Assembly: GCF_015160855.1 (NCBI RefSeq) | Contig: NZ_CP063373.1 | Location: 4,092,001-4,156,000, forward strand | Origin: Streptomyces ferrugineus | Lineage (GTDB): Bacteria; Actinomycetota; Actinomycetes; Streptomycetales; Streptomycetaceae | Direction of reading: 5' to 3' | DNA length: 64,000 nucleotides | Part shown: piece after piece, positions 7,763 to 16,469 of the stretch | Layout: each line of letters begins with the position of its first letter | Position numbering within the stretch: position 1 is the first letter of the stretch | The notes under the pieces: generated by a model | What the model was told of the DNA's origin: nothing | Seen by the model: only the letters and a program-made list of their open reading frames with translations | Database searches by the model: none | Program-made: the position numbers and the translations under genes

Positions 7763-8661
7763 GCCGGTCCGGCGGGGACTGCCTCCCACTGTCGCCTCCT
7801 TGTGATCCCATCCGACATGGGGACGTGTGACTCCGCGATAGGGAGCAGCTGGGTGAAGTCGTCGATCACCGCGTCGGGTTCCATGACCTCGGAGTCGTAG
7901 ACGTCCTTCAGTTTTTCCGGTTTCCAGAAGGAAAGGCGCCGCACCGTCGCGTAATTCTCGGGTGCGTACCCCGAACCGTAGCGGGCCCATACCGTCACGG
8001 CTCCGATACTGCTTCCGGGCACCAGGTCGTTCGCCACGCTGTCTCCGACGACCAGGACTTTTCCATGGTCCTGGGGAGCGAAATGCCGCAGGGCTTCCGT
8101 GTACGGATGGGTGCTCGGCTTCTGTTTCGCATCGGTGAATGTCCGAAGGGCCAGACCGGCGGGTGTGGAGCGATGGGCCAAATGGCGGTCTCCGCTGTGT
8201 GCGCCCTCCCAGGCGACAAGAGCGTCCAGTTGCTCCTGCAGCCGCAGACAGCGCACTCGGCGCAGGACTTCGCGGATCGGCGCGTTGCTCACTCCGATCA
8301 CCGTGAAACCCCGTTCACGCAGGGTTTCCAGGGTGTTCCTGACGCCGGGATAGAGTCGCAGGTGTTTGCTTCGGCTCCGTACGAAGGCCGAGAAACCCGA
8401 CCAGACCAGGTCGTTGACCTCGTCCGGCCGCCGGGAGCGCAGGAAGTCCAACTCCCTGATCGCCCAACGGTATTCGGGAGCCCGGTGCCGGCTGTAGACG
8501 GCCTGGAACTGTCGGTGCAATTCATCCGGATCGACGTCGGCGGCAGAGCTCAGCTCGTCCACCATGGCACGAAAACAAGGACCGAAGTAATCGATCCAGT
8601 CGTACAAGGTATTGTCGAGATCGGTGATCAGGACGGGCGAATGGCTCGGCATGCGTCTCAT
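7759..8661 (-). CDS. HAD-superfamily hydrolase (cassette gene 2)
   Basis: This roughly 300-residue protein has all four HAD motifs. Motif I is DLDNTLYD, with nucleophile and general-acid aspartates near residues 14 and 16. Motif II is the T/S-type VIGVSNAP, motif III a lysine in DAKQKPSTHP, and motif IV GDSVANDL. The cap between motifs I and II is helical, as in phosphoglycolate/nucleotide phosphatases. The ATG at 8661 is placed by GGAG four bases upstream; ATG 8652 and GTG 8679 are alternatives. It follows the nucleosidase gene after about 55 nt and overlaps the MazG gene. A phosphatase for a sugar or nucleoside phosphate is likely. Confidence 0.85.
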   Translation of the reverse strand: MRRMPSHSPVLITDLDNTLYDWIDYFGPCFRAMVDELSSAADVDPDELHRQFQAVYSRHRAPEYRWAIRELDFLRSRRPDEVNDLVWSGFSAFVRSRSKHLRLYPGVRNTLETLRERGFTVIGVSNAPIREVLRRVRCLRLQEQLDALVAWEGAHSGDRHLAHRSTPAGLALRTFTDAKQKPSTHPYTEALRHFAPQDHGKVLVVGDSVANDLVPGSSIGAVTVWARYGSGYAPENYATVRRLSFWKPEKLKDVYDSEVMEPDAVIDDFTQLLPIAESHVPMSDGITRRRQWEAVPAGPA

Positions 8662-8716
8662 TCTGCTCCGATGGGACACGTGTTGAGCGCCGGACGAGGT
8701 AATTCCGATAATGGAT

Positions 8717-10669
8717 TCATCTGAAGGCTTCCCGGGGTAACGAGTTCAGTAGAACGATCAGCATTTCGAACGCGGCGGCCACCGCCACACGGCGGATCGA
8801 CCCGCCGGTCCGACGCTCGAGGTCGCTCTTGTCTGCGTCCGCGGCATCCGAGATGCCGCGCAGAGCCACGAAGCGTACACGCTTCAGCATTCCGGAAGTG
8901 GCGGTTGCCGCAGCTATCCCGGAAGACTCCATGTCGATCGCGGTAAGGTCCCGCTTGTGCTCCTGCAACCAGGCCGTGAATGCCTGGTCGGCGCCCACCA
9001 CCGGCCCGCAGGCCAGCGGGCCGACCACCAGTGGGCGGGCCGGGGAAACCGTCGGATCACCGGGAAATCGCCGGGCCAGTCGTGTCCTGGCCTGGGCCAG
9101 TTCCTCTTCGGCGACGAAGGGCAGTTGGTGGGCGCGGTGGGTCAGGTACTCGTCCGGCCGTACGCCCATGCCCGCGATCCGCAGCCGGAAGCCGCCCCCT
9201 CCATCGGATTCGGCCCGGGCGTTGTCCAGGTAGGAGACGACCTGATCGGCCAGCAGAACGTCCCCCGGCTTCAGATCGGGTGACAGCGCACCGGCGATTC
9301 CCACGTTGGCCACGATGCGGGGCGGGAAGTCGGCCAGCATCCCGGCCGAGGTGGCCGCCGCCTGTTCCTGGCCCTTTCCGACCATGGTGAAGAGCATGCG
9401 CAGGAGTTGGCCGCGCCCGGTCTGCCAGCGCACCTCGTAGGAGACCTGGCCGGTGCGGACGTCCTCCAGCACGGTCAGCGGGCCCAGCGTCTCCTTGGCA
9501 CATTCGAGGACCACGGCGGTTTCCTCGGCCAGCGCGAGGACGATGAGCACGGTCGCCGGATCGTTCTCCGGCGCCGGTCGTGGAGTCGGCCGCACGGCGG
9601 TCGATCGGGTGCCGTGCTCCACGGCCAGGCGTGCGACGCTCTCCATGACGGCGCGCGGACTGCCGCCGCCCCGCGCGGCATCACATGCCTCGGCGTAGAA
9701 CCCGACCAGGTGCTGGAGTTGTCTGGTTCTGTCGGGAGACGGCCGAGACAGGTGATCATGGACATTTCTGAGCAGTCCGTCTCGCAGAAGGATGACGCTC
9801 GGGTCGTCTCTGAGAGCGATGACGTCCTCCAGGGACAAGTGCCCGAAGGCGTCCAGCAGCCCGATCATTTTGAGTGCGCGGCGGTATTCCACCAGATCGA
9901 CGATGAGTTCGGGGTGGGTACTGCGGACGCCGCAGTCGACGATTCCGATGCGAGGCAGCCGCCCCACCATCGTCGTCCGGTACTCGGTCAGATACCCCAT
10001 GGCCCAATTCCAGCCGAGTGCCAACTCGATGCGCCTGCGAGCCTGCGGGGTCAGCTCCAGGTCGAAGATCCTCAGATCCTCCACCACACGCCACAGGAAA
10101 GCGTGGCTGCCCAGCCTGTCGGGCACCGCATGCAGCGCCCGCTCGTATGCGCTGGGGGACGTGGCGGCCGGAATGGAGTGATAGGCGTTGTGCAGTTCTC
10201 GCACCGGGAACGACGCGAGTGCTCCATCGGCGGCCGTTCCGCCCGCGAGCCCCTCGACGTCCAGGGACCAGCGTGACTTGACGTCGGCCGTGGTGTCGAT
10301 GTTCCGGGCCTGCAGAACGGGGTGCAGGGCACGTAATCGGCGTCTCGAGGCGGGATATTCCAGCAGTCCTTCGAAGGAGGTGTCGGTGAGGTGCGCCCGC
10401 TTGCCCTCCAGCAACTGATCGACGTCCATCGTGGATCCCACCAGGAACAGGACCTCGCTCTCGGCCAGTAACTGCAGATCGCTCAACAAGCCCGGTGCCA
10501 CCGAGGATTGGACGAGGTCGGTACTAGGCATCACCAGGACATCGGGTGACACGAACGCGGTCAGCCGAAGTGCCTCGCGCAACAGGGTGACGACGTCGCG
10601 ATGCGGCCGGATCCGGCTCTTCACTTCGTACAGTCTCAGCAGTTGCTCGTGCAGGAAGTGAATGAACAC
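8717..10669 (-). CDS. Two-part protein: uncharacterised N-terminal region plus MTA/SAH-nucleosidase-like domain (cassette gene 1)
   Basis: Residues about 373-645 of this 650-residue protein form a phosphorylase/nucleosidase fold. The domain starts VLIVLALAEETAVVLE, has the core NVGIAGALSPDLKPGDVLLAD, then DMESSGIAAA and ISDAAD. E581 and D608 match the catalytic Glu and Asp of MTA/SAH nucleosidase, so it should be active and cleave an N-glycosidic bond. Residues 1-370 match nothing I recognise and could sense a signal or partner. The gene has TTA codons at residues 67 and 112, rare in Streptomyces, which would make translation depend on the bldA tRNA. The GTG start has no proper Shine-Dalgarno and lies 1 nt after the stop of a possible leader ORF. 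An in-frame TAG just upstream excludes an earlier start. Confidence 0.8.
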   Translation of the reverse strand: MFIHFLHEQLLRLYEVKSRIRPHRDVVTLLREALRLTAFVSPDVLVMPSTDLVQSSVAPGLLSDLQLLAESEVLFLVGSTMDVDQLLEGKRAHLTDTSFEGLLEYPASRRRLRALHPVLQARNIDTTADVKSRWSLDVEGLAGGTAADGALASFPVRELHNAYHSIPAATSPSAYERALHAVPDRLGSHAFLWRVVEDLRIFDLELTPQARRRIELALGWNWAMGYLTEYRTTMVGRLPRIGIVDCGVRSTHPELIVDLVEYRRALKMIGLLDAFGHLSLEDVIALRDDPSVILLRDGLLRNVHDHLSRPSPDRTRQLQHLVGFYAEACDAARGGGSPRAVMESVARLAVEHGTRSTAVRPTPRPAPENDPATVLIVLALAEETAVVLECAKETLGPLTVLEDVRTGQVSYEVRWQTGRGQLLRMLFTMVGKGQEQAAATSAGMLADFPPRIVANVGIAGALSPDLKPGDVLLADQVVSYLDNARAESDGGGGFRLRIAGMGVRPDEYLTHRAHQLPFVAEEELAQARTRLARRFPGDPTVSPARPLVVGPLACGPVVGADQAFTAWLQEHKRDLTAIDMESSGIAAATATSGMLKRVRFVALRGISDAADADKSDLERRTGGSIRRVAVAAAFEMLIVLLNSLPREAFR

Positions 10670-10670
10670 C

Positions 10671-10775
10671 TCAGGCTACCGGTGGTCGGCCGGAGCGGAT
10701 GTGCCGTGTTTTCTCACCCGTCGCACATGCCCTCAAGCGGTTCGATAAGGCACACGGACCACTTTCCCTGTTCAT
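10671..10775 (-). CDS. Possible 34-residue leader ORF in front of the nucleosidase gene
   Basis: An ATG at 10775 is preceded by GGAGG about ten bases upstream, the best Shine-Dalgarno in this intergenic region. The frame runs 34 codons and stops 1 nt before the GTG of the nucleosidase gene, which has no Shine-Dalgarno of its own, so translation could be coupled. Codon 10 is TTA, the bldA-dependent leucine codon. Against it, only about 60 percent of third positions are G or C, below the surrounding genes, and the basic, cysteine-containing product resembles no family I know. It may be a leader peptide rather than a functional protein. Confidence 0.4.
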   Translation of the reverse strand: MNRESGPCALSNRLRACATGEKTRHIRSGRPPVA

Positions 10776-10877
10776 GGCTTCGCCCCCTCCGCTGCCGCGG
10801 CCTGCCGTCAGAACAGATCTGCCTGAGCACTATTCCCCTGTGCCGTTGTTCCGACACCCGGGAATTTCACCGACCCG

Positions 10878-12083
10878 TCAGCGCTCGGCCGCATGTCCGA
10901 CGAAGAGTCCGACGACGGCTGCCGTGGCCGCCAGTGCCGCGACACTGGTGAGGGCGATGGGCAGGGAGAACCAGTCGGCCATGAAACCGATGGCGGGCGG
11001 TCCGAGGAGCATGCCCCCGTAGCCGAGCGTGGAGGCGATCGCCACTCCCTCGGGCCCGCAGAGCGCACCGGCGCGTTCCACGGCGACGGGGAAGAGGTTG
11101 GCCAGGCCGAGCCCGGCGATCACGAAGCCGACGAGCGCGGCCCACAGGGCGGGAGCGAGCGCGCCCAGCAGCATGCCGACCGCGGCGGTCGTCCCGCCCA
11201 CCACCAAGGTGCGGGTCTGGCCCAGGCGTTCGAGCAGCCGGGTGCCGGTCAGGCGGCCGATGGTCATGGCGAGCGCGAAGCAGGAGTAGCCGGCGGCGGC
11301 CACGCCCGGCGTGGTGCCGAGGTCCTGCTTCAGATGCAGTGCGCTCCAGTCGGCCAGGGCGCCCTCCCCGTACGCCGTGCACAGGGCGATCAGACCGAAG
11401 GTGATCACGAGTGGACGGGCGCGGGTGCCCGGCCGGCGCGGCGCGGACGTCGACCGCCGTGTGTCCTGCGGCGGTGTCGGGGGCGGGATGCGCAGCAGGA
11501 CGCGGCCCGCGACGACGGTGACGAGCAGCCCGGTCACGGTGAGGCCGAGCAGGTGCTGGGTGGGGGACAGGGAGCCGGCGACGAGTGCGCCCAGTCCGGC
11601 GCCGGTCATGCCGCCGAGGCTGAAGGCGGCGTGGAAGCTGGGCATGATCGGGCGCCGCACGGCGTGCACCAGATCGACCGCGGCGCTGTTGAAGGCGACG
11701 TTGATCCCGCCGTACGCACTGCCGAAGACCAGCAGCACGCCGCCCAGGGCGAGCGCCGAGTGGGTGAGGGGCGGCAGGGCGACGCTGAGGGAGAGCAGGA
11801 CGCCGCAGACCACGGTGACGGGGTGGCTGCCGTAGCGGCGGCACAGGCGGCCGGTGAGCATCATCGTGACGACGGCACCCGCGGAGACCCCGAGCAGGGC
11901 CAGTCCGAGGGCGCTGGCGGAGGCGCCGGTCTGCTCCTTGACGGCGGGGATGCGGACGACCCAGCCGGCGAAGAGGAAGCCGTCCAGGGCGAAGAAGGTG
12001 GTCAGGGTGGCGCGGAGGCGGCTGAGGTCGGTGCGGGATCCCGGCACGGCGTTGTGCGATCGGGATTTGTTTATTTGCGGCAC
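10878..12083 (-). CDS. MFS transporter, 12-helix
   Basis: This 401-residue protein has about 12 hydrophobic segments and the early loop motif GRLCRRYGSHPVTV typical of MFS proteins. The two halves are separated by a proline/threonine/arginine-rich cytoplasmic linker (about 200-225). The sequence is closer to the fucose-permease-like and sugar-efflux MFS group than to DHA2 pumps. The GTG at 12083 is preceded at 6 nt by TAGCCT on the complement and has no Shine-Dalgarno, so a leaderless message is likely. It is divergent from the GCS2 ligase gene. The substrate is unknown. Confidence 0.85.
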   Translation of the reverse strand: MPQINKSRSHNAVPGSRTDLSRLRATLTTFFALDGFLFAGWVVRIPAVKEQTGASASALGLALLGVSAGAVVTMMLTGRLCRRYGSHPVTVVCGVLLSLSVALPPLTHSALALGGVLLVFGSAYGGINVAFNSAAVDLVHAVRRPIMPSFHAAFSLGGMTGAGLGALVAGSLSPTQHLLGLTVTGLLVTVVAGRVLLRIPPPTPPQDTRRSTSAPRRPGTRARPLVITFGLIALCTAYGEGALADWSALHLKQDLGTTPGVAAAGYSCFALAMTIGRLTGTRLLERLGQTRTLVVGGTTAAVGMLLGALAPALWAALVGFVIAGLGLANLFPVAVERAGALCGPEGVAIASTLGYGGMLLGPPAIGFMADWFSLPIALTSVAALAATAAVVGLFVGHAAER

Positions 12084-12264
12084 AAAGTCAGGCTAGGTGG
12101 GTGCGGGGGAAGGGGCAAGGGGCGGCCGGAGGGGGAGAGGGCGGCGCCGGGGGCGCGGTACGGCCCCGCGGCGGGATCATCTCCGCCGCCGACTGTCCGG
12201 GGCCCGTCCGAAGTGCGACGCTAAGAGACGAGAGGTATCCGCCGAGGGAACTCGGGAGGGCACG

Positions 12265-13746
12265 ATGGGACGTGACGTGCCGGCCCTGGTGTTCACGCGG
12301 GAGGACCGCCGTCGGTACCGGGAGAAGATGCACACCTGCCTCGACGTGCTGGCCCAGATGCTGCGCGAGTCGACCTTCGAGAGCGAGCGGCCCAAGGTCG
12401 GGCTGGAGATCGAGCTCAACCTGGTGGACGACGACGGGCTGCCGGCGATGCGCAACACCGAGGTGCTCCAGGCCATCGCCGACCCCGCCTGGTCGAGCGA
12501 GTTGGGCCGCTTCAACCTGGAGATCAACATCCCGCCGAGAGAGCTGACGACCGGCGGCCCCGGAGCCTGGGAGCAGGCCATCCGCGACGCGCTCAACCAC
12601 GCCGAGGAGCGCGCCTCCGCCGTGGGCGCGCACCTGATCATGATCGGGATTCTGCCCACTCTCGGGGAGTCGGACGTGGGGGAGACCGCCCTGTCCGGCG
12701 ATCCGCGGTACCGGCTGCTCAACGAGCAGATCTTCGCGGCCCGGGGCGAGGACCTGCGGATCACGGTGGACGGCGTCGAGCGTCTGTCGACGTACGCCGA
12801 CACCATCACCCCCGAGGCCGCCTGCACCAGCACCCAGTACCACCTCCAGGTCTCGCCGAGGGACTTCGCGGACTACTGGAACGCCGCTCAGGCCGTCGCC
12901 GGTGTACAGATCGCCCTCGCGGCGAACTCGCCGTACCTCTTCGGCCGGGAGCTGTGGCGCGAGACCCGTATCCCGCTGTTCGAGCAGGCCACCGACACCC
13001 GCCCCGTGGAGATCAAGGCCCAGGGCGTACGGCCCCGGGTGTGGTTCGGCGAGCGCTGGATCACCAGCGTCTTCGATCTGTTCGAGGAGAACGTGCGGTA
13101 CTTCCCGGCCCTGCTTCCGCTGTGCGACGAGGAGGACCCGCAGCGCACGCACGACACCGGCGGCATCCCGCAACTGGGCGAACTGACCCTGCACAACGGC
13201 ACGATCTACCGCTGGAACCGCCCCGTCTACGCCGTCACCGACAGCGGACCGCACCTGCGCATCGAGAACCGCGTCCTGCCCGCCGGCCCCACCGTGGCCG
13301 ACACCATCGCCAACGGCGCCCTCTACTACGGCCTCACCCGCGCCCTGGTCGACGACGACCGGCCGGTGTGGACGCGGATGTCCTTCTCGGTCGCCGAGGA
13401 GAACCTCCACACCGCCGCCCGCGACGGCATCGACGCCCGCCTGTACTGGCCCGGCATGGGCGAAGTCCCGGTCACGGAGCTGGTGTTGCGGCGCCTGCTG
13501 CCTCTGGCCCACCGGGGCCTGGAGCTGGCCGGCATGGACGCCGACTGGCGCGAGCCCCTGCTGGGCATCATCGAGCAGCGCTGCGTCACCGCCCGCAACG
13601 GCGCCCTGTGGCAGGTGGAGACGGTCCACCAGTTGGAGAAGGCCGCCGCCACCTCCGAACGGCGGGACGCGCTGCGGCGGATGACCAGGACGTACATGGA
13701 CTACATGCATCTGAACGCGGCCGCGCACACCTGGCCCGTGGACTGA
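12265..13746 (+). CDS. Glutamate-cysteine ligase-like protein, GCS2/YbdK family
   Basis: This 493-residue protein carries the GCS2 carboxylate-amine ligase signature RPKVGLEIELNLVDDDG near residue 45, where the acidic residues bind Mg-ATP. Later strands include FNLEINIPPREL and HLRIENRVLPAGPT. It is longer than the roughly 370-residue YbdK enzymes and matches the about 500-residue actinobacterial group annotated as glutamate-cysteine ligase. It would join an amino acid to glutamate with ATP. Its true substrate is uncertain, because actinomycetes make mycothiol rather than glutathione. The ATG at 12265 follows GGGAGGG at the right spacing. The gene stands alone, facing the MFS gene. Confidence 0.82.
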   Translation: MGRDVPALVFTREDRRRYREKMHTCLDVLAQMLRESTFESERPKVGLEIELNLVDDDGLPAMRNTEVLQAIADPAWSSELGRFNLEINIPPRELTTGGPGAWEQAIRDALNHAEERASAVGAHLIMIGILPTLGESDVGETALSGDPRYRLLNEQIFAARGEDLRITVDGVERLSTYADTITPEAACTSTQYHLQVSPRDFADYWNAAQAVAGVQIALAANSPYLFGRELWRETRIPLFEQATDTRPVEIKAQGVRPRVWFGERWITSVFDLFEENVRYFPALLPLCDEEDPQRTHDTGGIPQLGELTLHNGTIYRWNRPVYAVTDSGPHLRIENRVLPAGPTVADTIANGALYYGLTRALVDDDRPVWTRMSFSVAEENLHTAARDGIDARLYWPGMGEVPVTELVLRRLLPLAHRGLELAGMDADWREPLLGIIEQRCVTARNGALWQVETVHQLEKAAATSERRDALRRMTRTYMDYMHLNAAAHTWPVD

Positions 13747-13754
13747 CCCGCGCC

Positions 13755-14870
13755 TCACCGGGGAGCTGGGTCTCCCTTCCACGTCGCCGCCGTTGTCAGC
13801 GGCACGGCGACGGGCGGCTCCGCCGACGTCGTCAGCTCGACACGGCGTCCTTCGGCCGCCGAGCGCAGCAGCGCGCTCATCGTCTCCAGCACGTGCAGGG
13901 CGAGTTCACCGCTCGCGCGGGGCGCCCGCCGGCCGTCGGCGGCGACGAAGTCGAGCAGGCCGATACCGCGGGCGCCGTCGACGTAGCCCGCCGAGAGCGG
14001 GAGCGTGCGCCACTCGGTGGCGCCCAGTTCGAAGAGCCGGACCTCGCCGTCGAAGCGGTTCGGATCCGGAACGGCGAGTGTGCCCGTCTCGCCGTGCACC
14101 TCGATCGGCGCGGCGGTCGTGGCCACGCCGTCGAAGCTCGTCGTGATCGTCGTCAGGGTCCCGCCGACGTGCTCCAGGACCCCACTGACATGGGTGTCCA
14201 CCTCGACCGGGATCCGCTCGCCCGCCCGCGGCCCGGAGCCGATGACGCGCTCGGCGCGCAGCCGCCCGGCAGCCCCGGTGACGGCCCGCACCGGACCCAG
14301 CAGATGCACCAGGGAGGCGAGGTAGTACGGACCCATGTCCAGCAGCGGGCCGCCCCCGTCCGTGTAGTAGAAGTCGGGGTGGGGATGCCAGCGTTCGTGG
14401 CCCGGCGTGACCATCACGGCCGACGCGAACTGGGGGCGTCCGACGCTCCCCGCGGCCACGGCCGCACGCGCCGTCTGCACGCCGGTGCCCAGGACCGTGT
14501 CCGGCGCACACCCCACACCGACGCCCGCCTTCGCGGCGGCCTCCAGCACGGCGTGCGCGTCGGCGAGGCCGGCGGTCAGCGGCTTCTCCCCGTAGACGTT
14601 CTTGCCGTGGCCGATGGCGCCGAGGGCGATCTCGGCGTGGGCCGCGGGGACCGTGAGGTTCAGCACCGTGTCGACGTCCGGGCTGCTCAGCAACTCCTCG
14701 ACGGACAGCGCCCGGACGCCGGGGAGTTCGGCGGCGACTGCGGCCGAGCGGGAGGCGTCGAGGTCGGCGACCGCGGTGATGCGTACGGCCGGATGGCCCA
14801 CGAGCGTGTCCAGGTACGCGCGCGAGATGACGCCGAGTCCTACGACGCCGATGCGGTGCGCGTCGCCCAC
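13755..14870 (-). CDS. Gfo/Idh/MocA-family oxidoreductase
   Basis: This 371-residue protein starts with the Rossmann dinucleotide loop (IGVVGLGVISRAYLD) and has the family EKP motif (NVYGEKPLTAG), whose lysine acts in catalysis. The carboxy-terminal substrate domain contains GGGPLLDMGPYYLASLVHLLG. It should oxidise or reduce a sugar or inositol-like substrate with NAD(P). The GTG at 14870 lies inside the 3' end of the ThuA gene (31-nt overlap), so the two are one operon. The pairing with ThuA is common in actinobacterial sugar-oxidation loci. Confidence 0.92.
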   Translation of the reverse strand: MGDAHRIGVVGLGVISRAYLDTLVGHPAVRITAVADLDASRSAAVAAELPGVRALSVEELLSSPDVDTVLNLTVPAAHAEIALGAIGHGKNVYGEKPLTAGLADAHAVLEAAAKAGVGVGCAPDTVLGTGVQTARAAVAAGSVGRPQFASAVMVTPGHERWHPHPDFYYTDGGGPLLDMGPYYLASLVHLLGPVRAVTGAAGRLRAERVIGSGPRAGERIPVEVDTHVSGVLEHVGGTLTTITTSFDGVATTAAPIEVHGETGTLAVPDPNRFDGEVRLFELGATEWRTLPLSAGYVDGARGIGLLDFVAADGRRAPRASGELALHVLETMSALLRSAAEGRRVELTTSAEPPVAVPLTTAATWKGDPAPR

Positions 14871-15550
14871 AGCATGCCCCTCTCGATGATGGTGCGGACG
14901 GCGGGGTGCTCCAGCACGTCGAGGCTGTGGCCCGGCGTCGTCACCACCACACGCCCGGCGCCCCACTGCCGGGTCCAGACCGCCGGACAGGTGACCGGGC
15001 GGTGCCAGGGCTGCCACGGCCGGGTCGGGTGGGTGGTGGTGGCCAGCACGTCGATCAGCTCGTCGTGCAGCACCCAGTACTGCTCGGTGTGCAGCTCGAA
15101 GTCCCCGACGCCCGCGGTGACGGGGTGGTCGCGGCCCAGCTCCGTGATGTTGACGGTGTGCGGCAGGTAGTTGTCCTCCTGAACCCCCTGCCGCTCGCAG
15201 GGCTCCTTGCCCGGGTGGGTGGCGAACTGCCCGCCCACCAGATGGAGATAGTCGGAGGCGGCCCGGAAGGAGTCGGCGATGCCGCCGTGCCAGCCGGTGA
15301 AGCCGGTGCCGGCCACGACCGCCGCGCTCAGTCCCGCCAACTCCTCGGCACCGATCTGCGACATCGTGACGCACTGCACGACGAGATCGGTGCCGGCCAT
15401 CGCGTCGGCGTCGGCGTAGACCTCGGTGGACTCCTCGATCCTGACGGCGTACCCGTTGGCGCGCAGGAAGGGCAGGAACAGCTCCGTGGCCCGGACCGGC
15501 TGATGCCCCTCCCATCCGCCTCGCACCACCAGGGCGTTCTTCCGCGTCAT
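14840..15550 (-). CDS. ThuA-domain protein
   Basis: This 236-residue protein is a single ThuA domain of the class I glutamine-amidotransferase-like fold. It has the early strand NALVVRGGWEGHQP, a VAGTGFTGWHGGIADSFR elbow region and the late GAGRVVVTTPGHSLDVLEHPAV typical of the family. ThuA was named for trehalose use in Sinorhizobium, where it helps convert 3-keto sugars, so with the downstream Gfo/Idh/MocA enzyme it probably handles a keto-sugar. The start is set by AAGGGA six bases upstream of the ATG. Confidence 0.88.
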   Translation of the reverse strand: MTRKNALVVRGGWEGHQPVRATELFLPFLRANGYAVRIEESTEVYADADAMAGTDLVVQCVTMSQIGAEELAGLSAAVVAGTGFTGWHGGIADSFRAASDYLHLVGGQFATHPGKEPCERQGVQEDNYLPHTVNITELGRDHPVTAGVGDFELHTEQYWVLHDELIDVLATTTHPTRPWQPWHRPVTCPAVWTRQWGAGRVVVTTPGHSLDVLEHPAVRTIIERGMLWATRTASAS

Positions 15551-15866
15551 CTCGTCCCTTCGTGGGCCGGCACAGTCCCCTCACTATGTGCCGGTCGCTC
15601 GCGCGAGGGAAAGAGTCGGGGTTCGACGCGAAATTTTCGGATCCCGGCTACTGGGGTGGTGTTTCGCGCGCAGCATGGCCAGCGTCCGACCAGGGCCGCC
15701 TGCACACTTCTCCACGGGAGTTGGTCGCGTGACGGATCAACCGTGCCGGAGACATGCGATGTTCCGCTCTCGGACGCGGCCGTCCCCGGCACCATGACGG
15801 CCGCCGAACTGCGCAAGGCCGCGGCGGCGGGCCGCGTCTGAATAACGCCGCCCGGCCGCCGGCGCG
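15551..15866. other. 316-nt intergenic region with no supported gene
   Basis: This lies between the ThuA start and the end of the next response regulator gene. It contains the ThuA promoter region, including the short palindrome CGAAATTTTCG at 15629-15639. On the plus strand, the last about 105 nt, ending at TGA 15841, read as a plausible protein tail (MTAAELRKAAAAGRV). No upstream domain or start goes with it, so I read it at most as the remnant of a lost gene. Confidence 0.4.
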
Positions 15867-16469
15867 TCAGATCCAGCCCTGCTCCCAGGCCCGGTGCGCG
15901 GCGGCATGGCGGGTCGGCACGCTCAGCTTGGACATGGCCGAGGACAGGTAGTTGCGGACGGTGCCGGGGGCCAGATGGACCTCGGTGGCGATCTCGGCGA
16001 TCGACGCGCCCGTACGGGCGGCGCGCAGGACCTCCAGCTCGCGGTCGGTGAGGGGACAGTCGTCCTCGGTCAGCGCGGAGGCGGCGATGTCCGGGTCCAC
16101 ATAGCGGCGGCCGGCGGCGATATCGCGGATGATCTCGGCCAGCCTGGTCGCCGGAGTCGTCTTGGGGACGAAGCCGCGCACCCCGGCGGCCAGGGCCCGG
16201 CGCAGTACGGCGGGCCGGGCGTGCCGCGTGACCAGGACGACCTGGGTGGACAGCGCGGCCCGGATCTCCTCGGCCGCACGCAGCCCGTCGGTGGGCGGCA
16301 TCTCCAGATCCAGGACGGCGATGTCGGGGCGCAGCTCGCGGGCCAGCCGTACCGCGTCGGTGGAGGTCGCGGCCTCCGCGACCACGGTGAGATCGTCCTC
16401 CAGCCCCAGCAGGGCGGCCAGGGCGCTTCTGAGCAGGTCCTCGTCGTCGGCGAGCAACAGGCGGATCAT
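15867..16469 (-). CDS. LuxR/NarL-family response regulator, DesR-like
   Basis: This 200-residue protein has receiver domain residues DDE at 8-10, phosphoacceptor D54 (AVLDLEMP), a switch T/S region in VTRHA and the conserved K of VPKTT. A LuxR helix-turn-helix follows at about 135-195 (TGASIAEIATEVHLAPGTVR). Its ATG overlaps the stop of the kinase gene by 4 nt. With the multi-helix kinase upstream it forms a DesK/DesR-type pair. A palindrome at 17727-17742 is the likely binding site, giving autoregulation and control of the divergent membrane gene. Confidence 0.93.
   Translation of the reverse strand: MIRLLLADDEDLLRSALAALLGLEDDLTVVAEAATSTDAVRLARELRPDIAVLDLEMPPTDGLRAAEEIRAALSTQVVLVTRHARPAVLRRALAAGVRGFVPKTTPATRLAEIIRDIAAGRRYVDPDIAASALTEDDCPLTDRELEVLRAARTGASIAEIATEVHLAPGTVRNYLSSAMSKLSVPTRHAAAHRAWEQGWI

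Noticed and set aside
7921..7980. Other TAA/TTA triplets in the nucleotide cassette taken as further rare leucine codons
   Set aside because: Checked against the reading frames, those in the HAD, PfkB and methyltransferase genes fall out of frame (they read TAC codons); only the nucleosidase and leader ones are in frame.
10893..12224. Plus-strand open frame opposite the MFS gene
   Set aside because: Low-complexity G/E/R/Q sequence produced by GC skew; the minus-strand MFS protein is convincing.
15588..15841. Plus-strand frames in the gap after the ThuA gene
   Set aside because: Only the last about 35 codons look protein-like; there is no start, Shine-Dalgarno or family.
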